This document shows positions 26,412 to 35,088 of a stretch of 64,000 bases of DNA, piece after piece; within the stretch, counting starts at the first letter, position 1; each line of letters starts with the position of its first letter. This DNA comes from Bog-756 sp963813525 (lineage in GTDB: Bacteria; Actinomycetota; Acidimicrobiia; Acidimicrobiales; RAAP-2), in the NCBI GenBank assembly GCA_963813525.1, contig CAWEZI010000005.1, positions 186,001-250,000 on the forward strand. The letters are read 5' to 3'. A program made the translations under genes and the position numbers. The notes under the pieces were generated by a model, which was given only the letters and a program-made list of their open reading frames with translations, was not told the DNA's origin and searched no databases.

Positions 26412-26702
26412 TCAATCTTCGTCGATCGCCACCTTCTGCTCCTCGATCCAGAGCGTGATGTCATCCGGGTCGAAGCGGATGAAGTGGCCCACTTTGACGA
26501 ACGGAACTCGCCTCTCGGCAACGAGGCGCCGAATATGCCGTGGAGAGGTTGCGAGCCATTCAGCCAGGACGTCAATATCGATAAGCCGCCGATGTGCCGG
26601 CGACGCTGTGGGACCGGGCCGCCTTGTCTTAATACTCGTTTGGCTTCTCCCGCCGGACTCCGGCAGCCCGGTGAGCAATGGCGATATAGACGCAGACGTC
26701 AT
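26412..26702 (-). CDS. xis: Excisionase-like helix-turn-helix protein
   Basis: Up to 96 aa. The C-terminal two thirds form the MerR/excisionase-like winged helix typical of actinobacterial elements: LIDIDVLAEWLATSPRHIRRLVAERRVPFVKVGHFIRFDPDDITLWIEEQKV. Placed directly after int on the opposite strand, it probably steers integrase towards excision and may repress transcription. The N-terminal 35 residues are low-complexity and the true start may be an internal codon. Confidence 0.75.
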   Translation of the reverse strand: MTSASISPLLTGLPESGGRSQTSIKTRRPGPTASPAHRRLIDIDVLAEWLATSPRHIRRLVAERRVPFVKVGHFIRFDPDDITLWIEEQKVAIDED

Positions 26703-26801
26703 CGCTCACCAGATTGATGAAGGTGGACCCGTCCGCGGAGGAGCCCCACGTGATCATCGCAATCTGGCTTCAGGCGCAAGATAGCGACGCTCCCGTCCGC
26801 C

Positions 26802-27044
26802 CTACGGGATCTGCTCACCGGTCACCAATCGTCGCAGGGCCTCAAGCTCCTTCTGCAGCCGACGAACCTCACTCCGGCTTGGACGACCCTTCGGCTCTTC
26901 GGAGCGTTCTTCGAACCGGGCGAACCACTGGGCGCAGTTGCGAGCGTCGTACGAACAATACGGATCCGCTCGGCTCACCTCTCTGGACCGACGACCTCCC
27001 TGGCTACGGTCCCACCGCCGGTTGGAAGATCCAGCTCCATTCAC
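26802..27044 (-). CDS. Small hypothetical protein with C-terminal coiled coil
   Basis: An 80-aa protein whose ATG at 27044 overlaps the stop of the upstream 27041-27442 gene (ATGA). The N-terminus is basic. The C-terminal third (SEVRRLQKELEALRRLV) is a short amphipathic heptad repeat, a probable dimerisation helix. The FARFEERSEEPKGRPSR linker is hydrophilic. No family recognised. Regulatory context only. Confidence 0.45.
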   Translation of the reverse strand: MNGAGSSNRRWDRSQGGRRSREVSRADPYCSYDARNCAQWFARFEERSEEPKGRPSRSEVRRLQKELEALRRLVTGEQIP

Positions 27045-27442
27045 GACGCGTGACCTTCAGCGCTCGTGCCCCGCTGGACGACGACTCGCACTCGACTGAG
27101 CACCTGATCCATGCGAACCGGGTGAGCTCGCCGGTCGGCTCTCGCGAGGCTCACCAGGAGCCCTTCGGGGTCAAGGCCGGCGGCCATCTCCGAGACACTC
27201 TCTAGGAGCTGACCAACCTGGGCGGGCGATGCCACCAGTGGCAGCTCGAGACCACCTTCCGTGACGAGAACCACCTGAACGTCGGATGGGGTCCGGGCAC
27301 ATTCATCCCGGCCGCCGGTTCCTCGGACCAATCGAAAGGGCTCTTCATGAGCTTGCTTGACCAGCTTCGGTGTTCCTCGCCCAGCCCTTGGGCAAGTCGA
27401 ACCGTCCGGTCTTCTGTCTGCGGCTAACGATGGTCCGGGCAT
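27041..27442 (-). CDS. Hypothetical protein near integrase
   Basis: A 133-aa frame from ATG 27442, with GGGAG about nine bases upstream. The coding-like core runs DVQVVLVTEGGLELPLVASPAQVGQLLESVSEMAAGLDPEGLLVSLARA, a beta-strand pair followed by helices. No known domain. It heads a two-gene minus-strand unit and is transcribed away from the box-rich regulatory region at 27.5 kb, so it is probably controlled by those sites. Confidence 0.45.
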   Translation of the reverse strand: MPGPSLAADRRPDGSTCPRAGRGTPKLVKQAHEEPFRLVRGTGGRDECARTPSDVQVVLVTEGGLELPLVASPAQVGQLLESVSEMAAGLDPEGLLVSLARADRRAHPVRMDQVLSRVRVVVQRGTSAEGHAS

Positions 27443-27503
27443 CGTGTCTCCCAAGGGTCATTGCCGGGGCCTCGTGCTCCGGACTCCACCCATGATCCGG
27501 ACG

Positions 27504-27524
27504 GGCGTCACCCCCAACGTCACC
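27504..27524 (-). promoter_or_regulatory. GGTGACGTT box pair, 12-bp spacing
   Basis: On the minus strand the boxes are GGTGACGTT (27516-27524) and GGTGACGCC (27504-27512), starting 12 bp apart. Part of the recurring box family of the element. Confidence 0.5.
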
Positions 27525-27559
27525 CGTCGGAGCGCATTCATGACGATTCCGGTGGGCGG

Positions 27560-27589
27560 AACGTCACCTGTCCGATTCCCAACGTCACC
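27560..27589 (-). promoter_or_regulatory. GGTGACGTT box pair, 21-bp spacing
   Basis: Two exact minus-strand GGTGACGTT boxes at 27581-27589 and 27560-27568, exactly 21 bp (two helical turns) apart. Confidence 0.55.
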
Positions 27590-27680
27590 CTGAGCACTGG
27601 CGTGGGATTGAGCGAGCATTCGCTGAATTTCCTCCAGATCGAGATTCGAGAGTCTCCACGCACGGTGTCCGCTTGACCAC

Positions 27681-27717
27681 GTACGGTATCCGATGTACGG
27701 TATGTTGTATACGGTAC
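27681..27717 (+). repeat. Three iterons with 14-bp period
   Basis: GTACGGTAT at 27681 and 27695, and ATACGGTAC at 27709, each starting 14 bp after the last. They lie about 90 bp before the small ribbon-helix-helix gene. The layout fits cooperative binding by that protein or a replication/partition iteron array. Confidence 0.7.
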
Positions 27718-27801
27718 GTCATTTCAATACAATGATCAGCGTGCTGCTTACGAGGGCCGGAATTAGCGAAGACGAGACCTGTCGGATTAAGGGGAACTTT
27801 G

Positions 27802-28014
27802 GTGGTTCAACAAGCACGTGGCACCTCGAGCCAGAAGGGTGCCGAGCGCCGGGCTTCCGACGGCAGCTCGTGGGAAGACCGGCACGTACGTGCCACCTAC
27901 TGGCTCGATCGAGGCCTGCGGGAGGAAGTACGGAGAGAAGCAGAAGGCCGCGGCTGGAGCGTGTCCCAGTTCGTGAGCTGGGCGTTACGGCGGGCCTTGG
28001 ACAAGGGTCGCTGA
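27802..28014 (+). CDS. Small ribbon-helix-helix DNA-binding protein
   Basis: A 70-aa protein; GTG 27802 follows an AAGGGGAA ribosome-binding site (a TTG one codon earlier is less likely). The C-terminal 45 residues fit a ribbon-helix-helix: strand HVRATYWLDRG, helix LREEVRREAEGRGW, then SVSQFVSWALRRALDKG. It is preceded by the three 14-bp iterons, so autoregulation is likely, as in CopG- or ParD-type proteins. It might also control the box-bearing promoters of the element. Confidence 0.65.
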   Translation: MVQQARGTSSQKGAERRASDGSSWEDRHVRATYWLDRGLREEVRREAEGRGWSVSQFVSWALRRALDKGR

Positions 28015-28166
28015 AGGCCGAACCTCGAGCCTTCGACAGCCAGTATGTTCCAACTCAGGACGCCGTACAACGTCACGCTGGCCGGCATCCGCGGTCATCA
28101 AACCTCGGCGACGACGATCCGAATCGGCGCCCTGGGTATTCACGATCCAGGTCCCTGACCAGGGAG

Positions 28167-28187
28167 GGTGACGTTCGAGGTGACGTT
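28167..28187 (+). promoter_or_regulatory. GGTGACGTT box pair, 12-bp spacing
   Basis: Two exact GGTGACGTT boxes starting at 28167 and 28179. Confidence 0.6.
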
Positions 28188-28292
28188 GGCCTTACCCGTG
28201 ATCCTCGTCGAGATGAGGACGGCGGCCTACCCACGACTCGTTGGGGCCTCGAGGACGAAAACCTTCCGACGATTCGCCCATTGAGCACCGAG

Positions 28293-28313
28293 GGTGACGT
28301 TCAGGGTGACGTT
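28293..28313 (+). promoter_or_regulatory. GGTGACGTT box pair, 12-bp spacing
   Basis: Two exact GGTGACGTT boxes starting at 28293 and 28305, about 100 bp before the first gene of the pilus cluster. Confidence 0.6.
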
Positions 28314-28416
28314 GACCACTCATGCTGCTCTCGGATGTTCAGTCCTGACACTGCGGCGGGCCGACCTCGGTCGCCAGGGGTGACCTCGTCCTAGGGCGAG
28401 GAGAAGGGTGACCCGA

Positions 28417-29043
28417 ATGACCAACTGGCAGGGGAAGGGCAGAGGATGGAGCTGGTCCTTGGGCTGCCTGGCGGGAGTTGCCGCCATCGGGTTGGCCGGG
28501 TGCGGGTCAGGATCATCGTCTCCATCGCCGACCACCCATCCGAGTTCGACGACCTCACTTCCGAATGCGACGACTTCGACGACCACCGCCACCTCTGGCA
28601 CTGGTACCGGGACAGCTGTGCTCAACGCCTGGGAGTCGGCCCAGCAGACCCTCTACGGCTACACGCAGTCACCGTGGCAGCAGGATCGGGCCAACCTGGT
28701 CGCTGGCCAGACGGCGGCCACGCTGTGGCCGAACCTTGCCAACTACTTCGTCGATCCTGCCCTCAAGTCTGAGCAAACGTTCCTTGTCGGCGTGAAGATG
28801 GGCCAGCTCAACGGACCGGCCTCCTTCGACCTCGGCACCCCGAAAATGTCGACCCTCACCTCGACGACGGCAACTGTTACCGGCTGTATTCATGACACCG
28901 GGACGACCACGGCCTCGGGGGCACCTGGGCCGCCGACGCTTGGCGGAGGTGCTGGCTATGCAAGCGGCACCTGGGATCTTGAACTGATAGGCGGAAGCTG
29001 GAAGGTCGCCATGTTCCAGACCACGACGGTGCCCAAGTGCTGA
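28417..29043 (+). CDS. Putative secreted lipoprotein, pilus cluster
   Basis: A 208-aa protein from ATG 28417 (an upstream GTG at 28408 lies too close to the ribosome-binding site GAGGAGAAG). Signal peptide with a lipobox, LAGVAAIGLAGC, is followed by a Ser/Thr-rich linker (about 30-70) and a globular domain (LNAWESAQQTLYGYTQSPW ... ASGTWDLELIGGSWKVAMFQTT). It should be lipid-anchored on the outer face of the membrane. No named family, though such lipoproteins commonly head or flank pilus and transfer clusters. The next gene starts inside its 3' end. Confidence 0.7.
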   Translation: MTNWQGKGRGWSWSLGCLAGVAAIGLAGCGSGSSSPSPTTHPSSTTSLPNATTSTTTATSGTGTGTAVLNAWESAQQTLYGYTQSPWQQDRANLVAGQTAATLWPNLANYFVDPALKSEQTFLVGVKMGQLNGPASFDLGTPKMSTLTSTTATVTGCIHDTGTTTASGAPGPPTLGGGAGYASGTWDLELIGGSWKVAMFQTTTVPKC

Positions 29044-29957
29044 GGACGAAGGCATGCGGCTTTGTGGCTCTCGCAGTTTTGACCCTGGTCGTCACTGCAC
29101 CTTCCGGCAAGGCCTGGGCGGTGGAGGGAGGTGGGGGTACCTGCACGGACAACGGGAGCACCGTTAGTTGCGGAAGCGGAGTGTCAGGCACTGGGACTGG
29201 CTCGGGAGCCGGAGGTGGAGGCGCTTCGACAGGCGGAGGTGGCGCGACCACGGTCTCCGATCCAACGTGCCCCAACTACGTTCCCTATTCGACGGAGTTC
29301 CCAGGCCAGAGCGGCGGGCCGGCGCCAGCCGGCGCCACGCAGCCGGGCGCCTGGTACGTCAACACCTGCGCCACCGGCTCTGCGACGGGCCAGGCCACCG
29401 GCGTGGTGTGGTTGGCCACCGGTCAAGCGGCCCCCGCGGTCCCGCCACCCGATCCGGGTGTCGCCGCGGCCCAGGCAGCGAGTGAGCTGCAGCTTCCCAA
29501 GCCCACGCTGACCCTCAGTCCGTCAACAACGGGCTACGTGAACCTGGCTGAGTGGCTCTGGATCACCTCCGCGACGTGGCATTCGCTCTCCACGACGGCC
29601 CAGGCCTGTAACGCCGGTGGATGCGTGGCCGCCACGGCCACAGCTACACCTTCGTATGTGACGTGGAACACCGGCGACGAATCGACGGTCACCTGCAACG
29701 GCCCTGGTACCCCGTACGACACCGCCCTGCCCGCTACCAGCCAGTCGACGACCTGCTCGCATACCTATACGACCACTTCGGCCGGTCAGCCCTCGCCCGA
29801 CGGCAACCCGAACCATGCCGCCTTCCCGATCACCGCCACCATCACCTGGAGCGTTGCCTGGACAGGTCCCAACGGTTCGGCCGGCGTGCTCCCCAGTCTC
29901 ACTACCCAGGGCGCCACCTCCCTCGAGGTGGCCCAGATCGAGTCCGTGAACAACTGA
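29037..29957 (+). CDS. Secreted Gly/Thr-rich protein, pilus cluster
   Basis: A 306-aa protein starting at a GTG that overlaps the lipoprotein stop by seven bases. Signal peptide: KACGFVALAVLTLVVTAPSGKAWA. Then a Gly-rich linker (about 30-70) and beta-rich segments with Thr/Ser and paired Cys (TVTCNGPG, QSTTCSHTY), probably disulphide-bonded outside the cell. Similar proteins sit next to cpaB in actinobacterial Tad-type clusters. Their function is unknown; minor pilin or surface adhesin roles are plausible. Confidence 0.65.
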   Translation: MLRTKACGFVALAVLTLVVTAPSGKAWAVEGGGGTCTDNGSTVSCGSGVSGTGTGSGAGGGGASTGGGGATTVSDPTCPNYVPYSTEFPGQSGGPAPAGATQPGAWYVNTCATGSATGQATGVVWLATGQAAPAVPPPDPGVAAAQAASELQLPKPTLTLSPSTTGYVNLAEWLWITSATWHSLSTTAQACNAGGCVAATATATPSYVTWNTGDESTVTCNGPGTPYDTALPATSQSTTCSHTYTTTSAGQPSPDGNPNHAAFPITATITWSVAWTGPNGSAGVLPSLTTQGATSLEVAQIESVNN

Positions 29958-29972
29958 AGAACTGGAGTGTCC

Positions 29973-30683
29973 ATGGCCATCACCACCGCCCCTACCCGTT
30001 CCGCTTTCACGGCACCACCCTCCACTGGCGAGAGCCGGGCTGGTGGTCTGCGGATCTCGTCCACCACCTACCAGCGCCGTCCGTGGCAGATCGGCCTCGG
30101 CGTGGCACTGGTGTTGGTCTGTGCTGCAGTGGCAGGCGCGGTCTTCCAGTCCTCGGCCAAGAAGGTGTCGATCCTGGTGGCGGCCAAGAGCCTGCCCGCC
30201 GGCACCGTGCTCACGGCCAGCGATCTGGCCATCGCCTCGATCCCGGCCTCGGGCCACATCACCGCCATGGCGGCGAGCGGATCCTCGGTCGTGGTCGGCC
30301 AGCAGCTCGACAGCCCCGTCTATCCCGGCCAGGTGCTGGTCAGACAGATGTTGGCCGCAACCCCGCAGCTGGCCTCGGGTGAACAGGTGGTGGGCACGCT
30401 GTTGAAGGGTGACCAGATGCCCTCGGTTCCCCTGGTGGCCGGCGACACTGTCCATGTGGTCGCCGTCCCCCAGGCGGGTCAGGGGTCGACCATCGGAGGA
30501 ACCATCGGAAAGACACTGGTCCCCTCGGCCACCGTCTTCGCCGTCGGTCCGCCACCGGCCAACCAGTCCCAGTACGTGGCGTCTGTCTCCCTCGAGATTC
30601 CGGGATCGGAGGCCGCCCAGGTCACCTCCTACGCTGCTGCCGATCAGATCGGTCTCTCCCTGGTCAGCGAGGGGGCCAAATGA
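29973..30683 (+). CDS. SAF-domain (CpaB/RcpC-like) pilus protein
   Basis: A 236-aa protein; ATG 29973 fits the GGAG ribosome-binding site best. One membrane helix (IGLGVALVLVCAAVAGAVF, about 40-58) is followed by a SAF domain: VSILVAAKSLPAGTVLTASDLAIASIPASG. CpaB/RcpC proteins are periplasmic or cell-wall-facing parts of Tad pilus machines. The C-terminal half is Val/Ala-rich and shorter than classical CpaB. It couples to the next gene by an ATGA overlap. Confidence 0.8.
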   Translation: MAITTAPTRSAFTAPPSTGESRAGGLRISSTTYQRRPWQIGLGVALVLVCAAVAGAVFQSSAKKVSILVAAKSLPAGTVLTASDLAIASIPASGHITAMAASGSSVVVGQQLDSPVYPGQVLVRQMLAATPQLASGEQVVGTLLKGDQMPSVPLVAGDTVHVVAVPQAGQGSTIGGTIGKTLVPSATVFAVGPPPANQSQYVASVSLEIPGSEAAQVTSYAAADQIGLSLVSEGAK

Positions 30684-31603
30684 CCCTCATTGCTCTTGCC
30701 TCCATCAAGGGCTCCCCGGGCGTGACCACAGCGGCCACCGCACTGGCCGCCAGCTGGCCAGATGATCGCCAGGTGCTCCTGGTCGAGGCCGATCCGTTCG
30801 GTGGTGACCTCGCCCCCCGTTACTGCATGGCCCCCAACGGAGGCTTGTCCTCTCTCTTCGCCGCGGCGCGACGCACGCTCGTCCCCGAGGACGTCTGGGC
30901 TCACGTCGATCATCTCCCTGGGGGTCTCCCCGTGCTGTTCGGTTTGGCCGGCATGCATCAGGCCACGGCCAACGAGAGGGCCTGGCCCGTCGTCGCCGAT
31001 GCGCTCGGCGCTCTCGATACGGATGTCGTGGTTGACGTGGGACGTCTGCTCCCGAACCTAGGAGGTGGCGTCCGAGAGGTGCTGGCCCAGGCCAATGCGT
31101 TGGCGATTCTGTGCCAATCAACATTGGAGGCCATCGTTCATCTGCGGGAGGCTCTCCCTGGGTTGGTGGCCGAGCTTCGAGGTCGGCGCCTTCTCGTCGT
31201 CCCAACCGGAACTGCGCAGTTTTCGGCAGCCGACATTGCCCGCACCCTCCAGGTCGAAGTGCTCCAACCCTTTCCCGACGACCCGGTGGCCGCTGCCGCG
31301 CTGGCCAACAGGCGGCCGACCAAGAAACTTGAGCGGACGCGGTTGCTCCGGTGGGCCGCAGAGACGATCGGAGCGCTTGGAATCGAAGCGCAGTCGCCGG
31401 TCGGGTCCGATGACCTGGTCACTGAGCCGGTGGCCGGGACCGACTCCGCCGACGTCGGTCCGACCGAGGTCGCCGTTTCCGCCGCCTTTGTGTCAGCGGG
31501 CCCCACGGACCTCCAACGGCCGGAAGAGCTCTCCGATCGACCGGCATCGGCTGTCGAGCTGGCCGGGGCCAGTTCCGGCTCGACGTGGGAGGTGGGCCGG
31601 TGA
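30680..31603 (+). CDS. CpaE/MinD-like ATPase of the pilus cluster
   Basis: A 307-aa ParA/MinD-type protein. The deviant Walker A is SIKGSPGVTTAATALA (8-23), where the signature Lys is replaced around GSPGVTT, as often seen in CpaE homologues. VLLVEADPFGGDLAPRY and DVVVDVGRLLP follow the MinD pattern. It likely positions the pilus machine at the inner membrane. The C-terminal 60 residues are Ser/Ala/Thr-rich linker. It is coupled through GTGA to the cpaF-like gene. Confidence 0.8.
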   Translation: MTLIALASIKGSPGVTTAATALAASWPDDRQVLLVEADPFGGDLAPRYCMAPNGGLSSLFAAARRTLVPEDVWAHVDHLPGGLPVLFGLAGMHQATANERAWPVVADALGALDTDVVVDVGRLLPNLGGGVREVLAQANALAILCQSTLEAIVHLREALPGLVAELRGRRLLVVPTGTAQFSAADIARTLQVEVLQPFPDDPVAAAALANRRPTKKLERTRLLRWAAETIGALGIEAQSPVGSDDLVTEPVAGTDSADVGPTEVAVSAAFVSAGPTDLQRPEELSDRPASAVELAGASSGSTWEVGR

Positions 31604-32898
31604 ACGACCAGGAGCGCCGGGGGCTCGAACAGTTCGCCGCCGAGCACGTGGCCGACGGCATCGTCCGCTACGGGGCTGCCGGCATGAGCGAGGGCGAACG
31701 CCGATCATTCGTCGAGAAGCTGGCCCGAGAAGCCATCGACGAGGCGGCCCGGTCAATGGTGGAAGGGGCGGTTACCACCCCGACAGTCGAGGAGGAAGAA
31801 CAGATCGTCCGGCGGCTGGTGGCCAGCCAACTCGGTCTCGGTCGGCTGCAGCTGCTGCTCGACGAAGACGACATCGAGAACATCAACATCAACGGCGCCG
31901 ACAGTGTCTGGGTCATGCGGGCCGACGGGATAAAGGAACAGGGCGACCCCGTCGCCGATTCCGACGAGGAGCTCATCGAACTGGTTCAGCGGGCGGCCCG
32001 GGCCCACCACACCGGGGGCGAGCGGCGGATCGACAGCGCGAAGCCCATCGTTGACCTGCACCTGGCCGGCGGCCACCGGCTGTCGGCCATGATCGAGGTG
32101 TCCAACCGGCCGTGCGTCTCCATTCGGCGGCACCGGCTGGTCGATCCGACGCTGGCCGACCTGGCCGACTCCATCACCGATGAGCTGGGCCGGTTCCTGT
32201 CCGCCGCGGTGCGGGCCAGACTCAACATGATCGTCTCAGGAGGCACCGACGCCGGCAAGACCACCCTCTTGCGAGCCTTGGCTGCTGAGGCCGACCCGGC
32301 CGACCGCATCGTCACCATCGAGCTGTCCTACGAGCTCGGTCTCCACGAGCTGCCCCATCGCCACCCCGACTGTGTGGGGTGGGAGACCAGGGAGGCCAAT
32401 ACCGAAGGCCAGGGGGCGGTGTCTATGGAGTACTTGGTGCAAAGGGCCAACCGCCACGACGCCGACCGGGTCATCGTGGGCGAGGTCTTAGGGGACGAGA
32501 TCGTTCCCATGCTGAACGCCATGACGGCGGGCAAGGCCGGATCGATGTGCACCATCCATGCTGACTCGACCGAGGGCACCTTCGGCAAGATCAAGACTTA
32601 CGCCTCACAGTCGCCCAAGCACCTGTCCGACAACGCCGCCGCCCAACTCACCGCCCAGGCCCTGGATCTGGTCATCTTCGTGCGCAAGCGGCCTGACGCC
32701 TCGGGCTTGGCCCGGCGGTACGTGTCCTCGGTGCGAGTAGTCGAGGACGCCGATGGACCCCATGTCATCTCGACCGAGATCTTCGCCGAGCCTGATGGCG
32801 GGGGACCGGCCGTGCTGCATCTGGGCATGCCGCCCGGCCTTCGGGAACGCCTCGCCGACGTCGGCTACGAAGCCCCCATCCACGGGTTCGGCCGATGA
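31600..32898 (+). CDS. cpaF: CpaF/TadA-type pilus assembly ATPase
   Basis: A 432-aa secretion ATPase; GTG 31600 overlaps the preceding stop. An N-terminal helical region (1-90) is followed by the PilT/CpaF core: ENININGADSVWV, Walker A GGTDAGKTTLLRALA (about 213-227), Asp box and VTIELSYELGL, Walker B RVIVGEVLGDE, and His box TIHADSTEGTF. It powers extension of Flp-type pili from the cytoplasmic face. The next gene (tadB-like) overlaps its stop. Confidence 0.93.
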   Translation: MNDQERRGLEQFAAEHVADGIVRYGAAGMSEGERRSFVEKLAREAIDEAARSMVEGAVTTPTVEEEEQIVRRLVASQLGLGRLQLLLDEDDIENININGADSVWVMRADGIKEQGDPVADSDEELIELVQRAARAHHTGGERRIDSAKPIVDLHLAGGHRLSAMIEVSNRPCVSIRRHRLVDPTLADLADSITDELGRFLSAAVRARLNMIVSGGTDAGKTTLLRALAAEADPADRIVTIELSYELGLHELPHRHPDCVGWETREANTEGQGAVSMEYLVQRANRHDADRVIVGEVLGDEIVPMLNAMTAGKAGSMCTIHADSTEGTFGKIKTYASQSPKHLSDNAAAQLTAQALDLVIFVRKRPDASGLARRYVSSVRVVEDADGPHVISTEIFAEPDGGGPAVLHLGMPPGLRERLADVGYEAPIHGFGR

Positions 32899-33818
32899 CC
32901 CCGGTCGTCGTCCTATTTGGCTCCGGCATCGGGGTGGGTATGGCGCTCATCGTCTCGGGTCTCTGGTCCACCAGTGCCCCGGTGAGGCGAGCGTCGATAA
33001 TGAAACGCCTGGACCCGGCCAACCGCCAAGCGGCCATGTGTGCGGTGGCCCTGGCCCTCATCGTCGGGCTGGGCACCCGCTGGCCGGTGGGGGCGGCCAT
33101 CGGCGGGGCGGTGGGCTGGACCCTGCGGTCGGCCCTCCAGCCCAACACCTCCCGCCGGGTCACCGGTCGCCTGGAGGCGCTGGCCACCTGGATCGAGGCC
33201 CTCAGGGACAGCATCGCCGCCCATCGGGGGCTCCTGGCCGCCATCGAATCGACGGCGAATACCACGCCAAGTTCAATCCGCGACAACGTGGCCGCCCTGG
33301 TCATCCGTATCAAGAGCGGGATCCCCCTCGATGCCGCGCTCTTCACCTTCGCCTGCGAGCTCGGGGATGCGGCCGTCGACGAGGCCATCGCGCCGTTGAT
33401 CCTGGCCAGCCGGTTCGGAGGCTCCGACCTCCAGAGTCTCCTGGCCACGGCCGCCGCCAACACCAGGGACCAGATCGCCCTCTGGCAGCGCACCGAGATC
33501 GCCCGCGCCAAGCCTCGACGGGACATGCGCTTGGTCATCGCCGTGACCCTGGTGTTCACCGTCGGCGTACTCCTCATCGGCCATGGCTACTTCAAGCCGT
33601 TCGGCACTCCGGTCGGCCAGATCGTCCTGCTGGCCGTGGCCGGTCTCTTCGCCGCCGGCTTCGCGGCCATGAACCGGCTCTCGCGTCCCCAACCCATGCC
33701 CCGTCTGTTCGACAGTCCGACTGGTTCGTCAGCAACATCCGCCAATTCGGATTCTTCAGCAGCAAGCACCTCGGCGTTCAGATACGAAGCTCGGCCGGTC
33801 CGGGCCAGCCAGAAGTAG
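32895..33818 (+). CDS. tadB: TadB-like inner-membrane platform protein
   Basis: A 307-aa GspF/TadB-type protein. Membrane helices at about 1-22, 48-75, 215-235 and 240-260 surround the cytoplasmic T2SSF domain (LEALATWIEALRDSIAAHRGLLAAIESTA ... GIPLDAALFTFACEL ... FGGSDLQSLLATAA). It forms the platform with TadC on which the pilus is built. The C-terminus has a Ser-rich tail. Coupled to cpaF by ATGA. Confidence 0.85.
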   Translation: MTPVVVLFGSGIGVGMALIVSGLWSTSAPVRRASIMKRLDPANRQAAMCAVALALIVGLGTRWPVGAAIGGAVGWTLRSALQPNTSRRVTGRLEALATWIEALRDSIAAHRGLLAAIESTANTTPSSIRDNVAALVIRIKSGIPLDAALFTFACELGDAAVDEAIAPLILASRFGGSDLQSLLATAAANTRDQIALWQRTEIARAKPRRDMRLVIAVTLVFTVGVLLIGHGYFKPFGTPVGQIVLLAVAGLFAAGFAAMNRLSRPQPMPRLFDSPTGSSATSANSDSSAASTSAFRYEARPVRASQK

Positions 33819-33828
33819 GAGGAGCCCG

Positions 33829-34731
33829 ATGGTCGTCATCATCCTGGTGGGACTCGGCTTCGGTATCGGTCTGGCCGCCATCGTCTGGGGCCTCTTCCCT
33901 CCGCCGCTCACCCTCCGAGCCGCCCTCGCCCGTCTGTCCGGAGAACACGTGACTGCACCCACCGATGTCCTGACCCAGGGGGTCGGCGGAGCCCGGCGGC
34001 TCTGTGGTCACCTATTGGAGATCAACGTCCGCAAGGTCCCCAAGCTCGCCGACATCGTGCTGCCCGACCTCGCCATCACCGGCACACCAACCGAGACCTT
34101 CGCCGTCAAGGTCGCCGGCTACACCATCGGGCTGGCCCTGCTCGGCCCAGTGCTGTGGGCGGCCTCCGGAGCAGTCGGCGTGCACCTCGGAGTTGAGCTC
34201 CCTGCACTGGGGGTGCTGGTTCTCGGTGCCCTCGGCGCAGTCACGCCGTTCTTCGACCTCCACCAGGCAGCCGAACGGAGACGTCGGCACTTCTGCCACT
34301 CGCTCTCCACCTACGCCTCGCTCGTGTCGATGTCCATGGCCGGAGCCATGGGGTGGTCGAGTGCATTGGAGGTGGCCTCCACCGTCTCGTCCACCGATTG
34401 GGCCATGGCCGAGATCGCCCAGAGCCTGCTGTGGGCCCAGGCCTACCGGAAGCAACCCTGGGAGGGCCTCGAGCGACTGGCTGTCCGCTTCGACATTCCC
34501 GACCTCACCGATCTGGCCCGGTCCATGTCCCAGGCCGGTGACGGGGCGCGTATCCGAGACTCCCTGGAGGCGAAGGCCCACTCGCTCCGGCTGAAGGAGA
34601 CCTCCGCCCTGGAGGACTCGGCCCAAGCGGTGACCCAGAAGATGCTCCTCCCAGGCGTGCTGCTCATGGCCGGCTACGGCCTGCTGATCTTCTATCCCGC
34701 CCTGGCCTCGTTCACCGGGGCCCATCTTTGA
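33829..34731 (+). CDS. tadC: TadC-like inner-membrane platform protein
   Basis: A 300-aa protein of the same T2SSF group as tadB, 10 bases downstream with a GGAGG ribosome-binding site. Helices near the N-terminus (VVIILVGLGFGIGLAAIVWGLF), two central ones around residues 88-140 (YTIGLALLGPVLWAASGAVGV, LPALGVLVLGALGAV) and a C-terminal one (LLPGVLLMAGYGLLIFYPAL). Cytoplasmic domain: HSLSTYASLVSMSMAGAMGWSSALEVA. Partner of TadB in the pilus platform. Confidence 0.85.
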   Translation: MVVIILVGLGFGIGLAAIVWGLFPPPLTLRAALARLSGEHVTAPTDVLTQGVGGARRLCGHLLEINVRKVPKLADIVLPDLAITGTPTETFAVKVAGYTIGLALLGPVLWAASGAVGVHLGVELPALGVLVLGALGAVTPFFDLHQAAERRRRHFCHSLSTYASLVSMSMAGAMGWSSALEVASTVSSTDWAMAEIAQSLLWAQAYRKQPWEGLERLAVRFDIPDLTDLARSMSQAGDGARIRDSLEAKAHSLRLKETSALEDSAQAVTQKMLLPGVLLMAGYGLLIFYPALASFTGAHL

Positions 34732-34835
34732 TTCCTGTTGCGAGCCGATTTTTCCAGCGAACCCTGAGTCGATCTAAACCAACACACAGACCACCCAGCC
34801 AACCGACCCACAAGACCCGAACCGAGGAGAGCACC

Positions 34836-35078
34836 ATGCACAGACAAGCAGTCGCCCTGAGAGAGACGGCGCGATCGGCCGTGGAAACAGTCATAACCGT
34901 GGTCACAGTCCTCCGCGCCTACATCAGCGCCCGGCTGACCCCGGTCGTGGGTGATGAACGCGGCGAGATTGCCTCCTGGGTGGTCGTCACTGCCCTGGTG
35001 ATCGTGGCCGCGATCGCCATCGTGGGCATCGTGGTGACCAAGCTGACCACCACGGCCAACAACATCCAAACCCCCTGA
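34836..35078 (+). CDS. Flp-type pilin-like small protein
   Basis: An 80-aa protein from ATG 34836 behind GAGGAGA. After a charged N-terminus (to about residue 47) comes DERGEIASW, resembling a prepilin cleavage site (G-E), then a single hydrophobic stretch VVVTALVIVAAIAIVGIVVT and a short polar tail. It should be the major Flp/Fap-type pilin or a close relative. The leader is longer than in typical Flp pilins, and a prepilin peptidase gene is not visible nearby. Confidence 0.65.
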   Translation: MHRQAVALRETARSAVETVITVVTVLRAYISARLTPVVGDERGEIASWVVVTALVIVAAIAIVGIVVTKLTTTANNIQTP

Positions 35079-35088
35079 GCTCCGATTC

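Larger units (their letters stand above)
27443..27801. promoter_or_regulatory. Divergent control region of the element
   Basis: About 360 bp between the minus-strand small genes and the plus-strand ribbon-helix-helix gene. It holds two pairs of GGTGACGTT-type boxes and a set of three 14-bp iterons (listed separately). It is unusually AT-rich for the region from about 27690 to 27740, as expected for a promoter or strand-opening site. Confidence 0.55.
28015..28416. promoter_or_regulatory. Leader region of the pilus cluster
   Basis: About 400 bp without a convincing gene, holding two GGTGACGTT box pairs (28167-28187 and 28293-28313). The pilus operon starts immediately after it. Confidence 0.5.
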
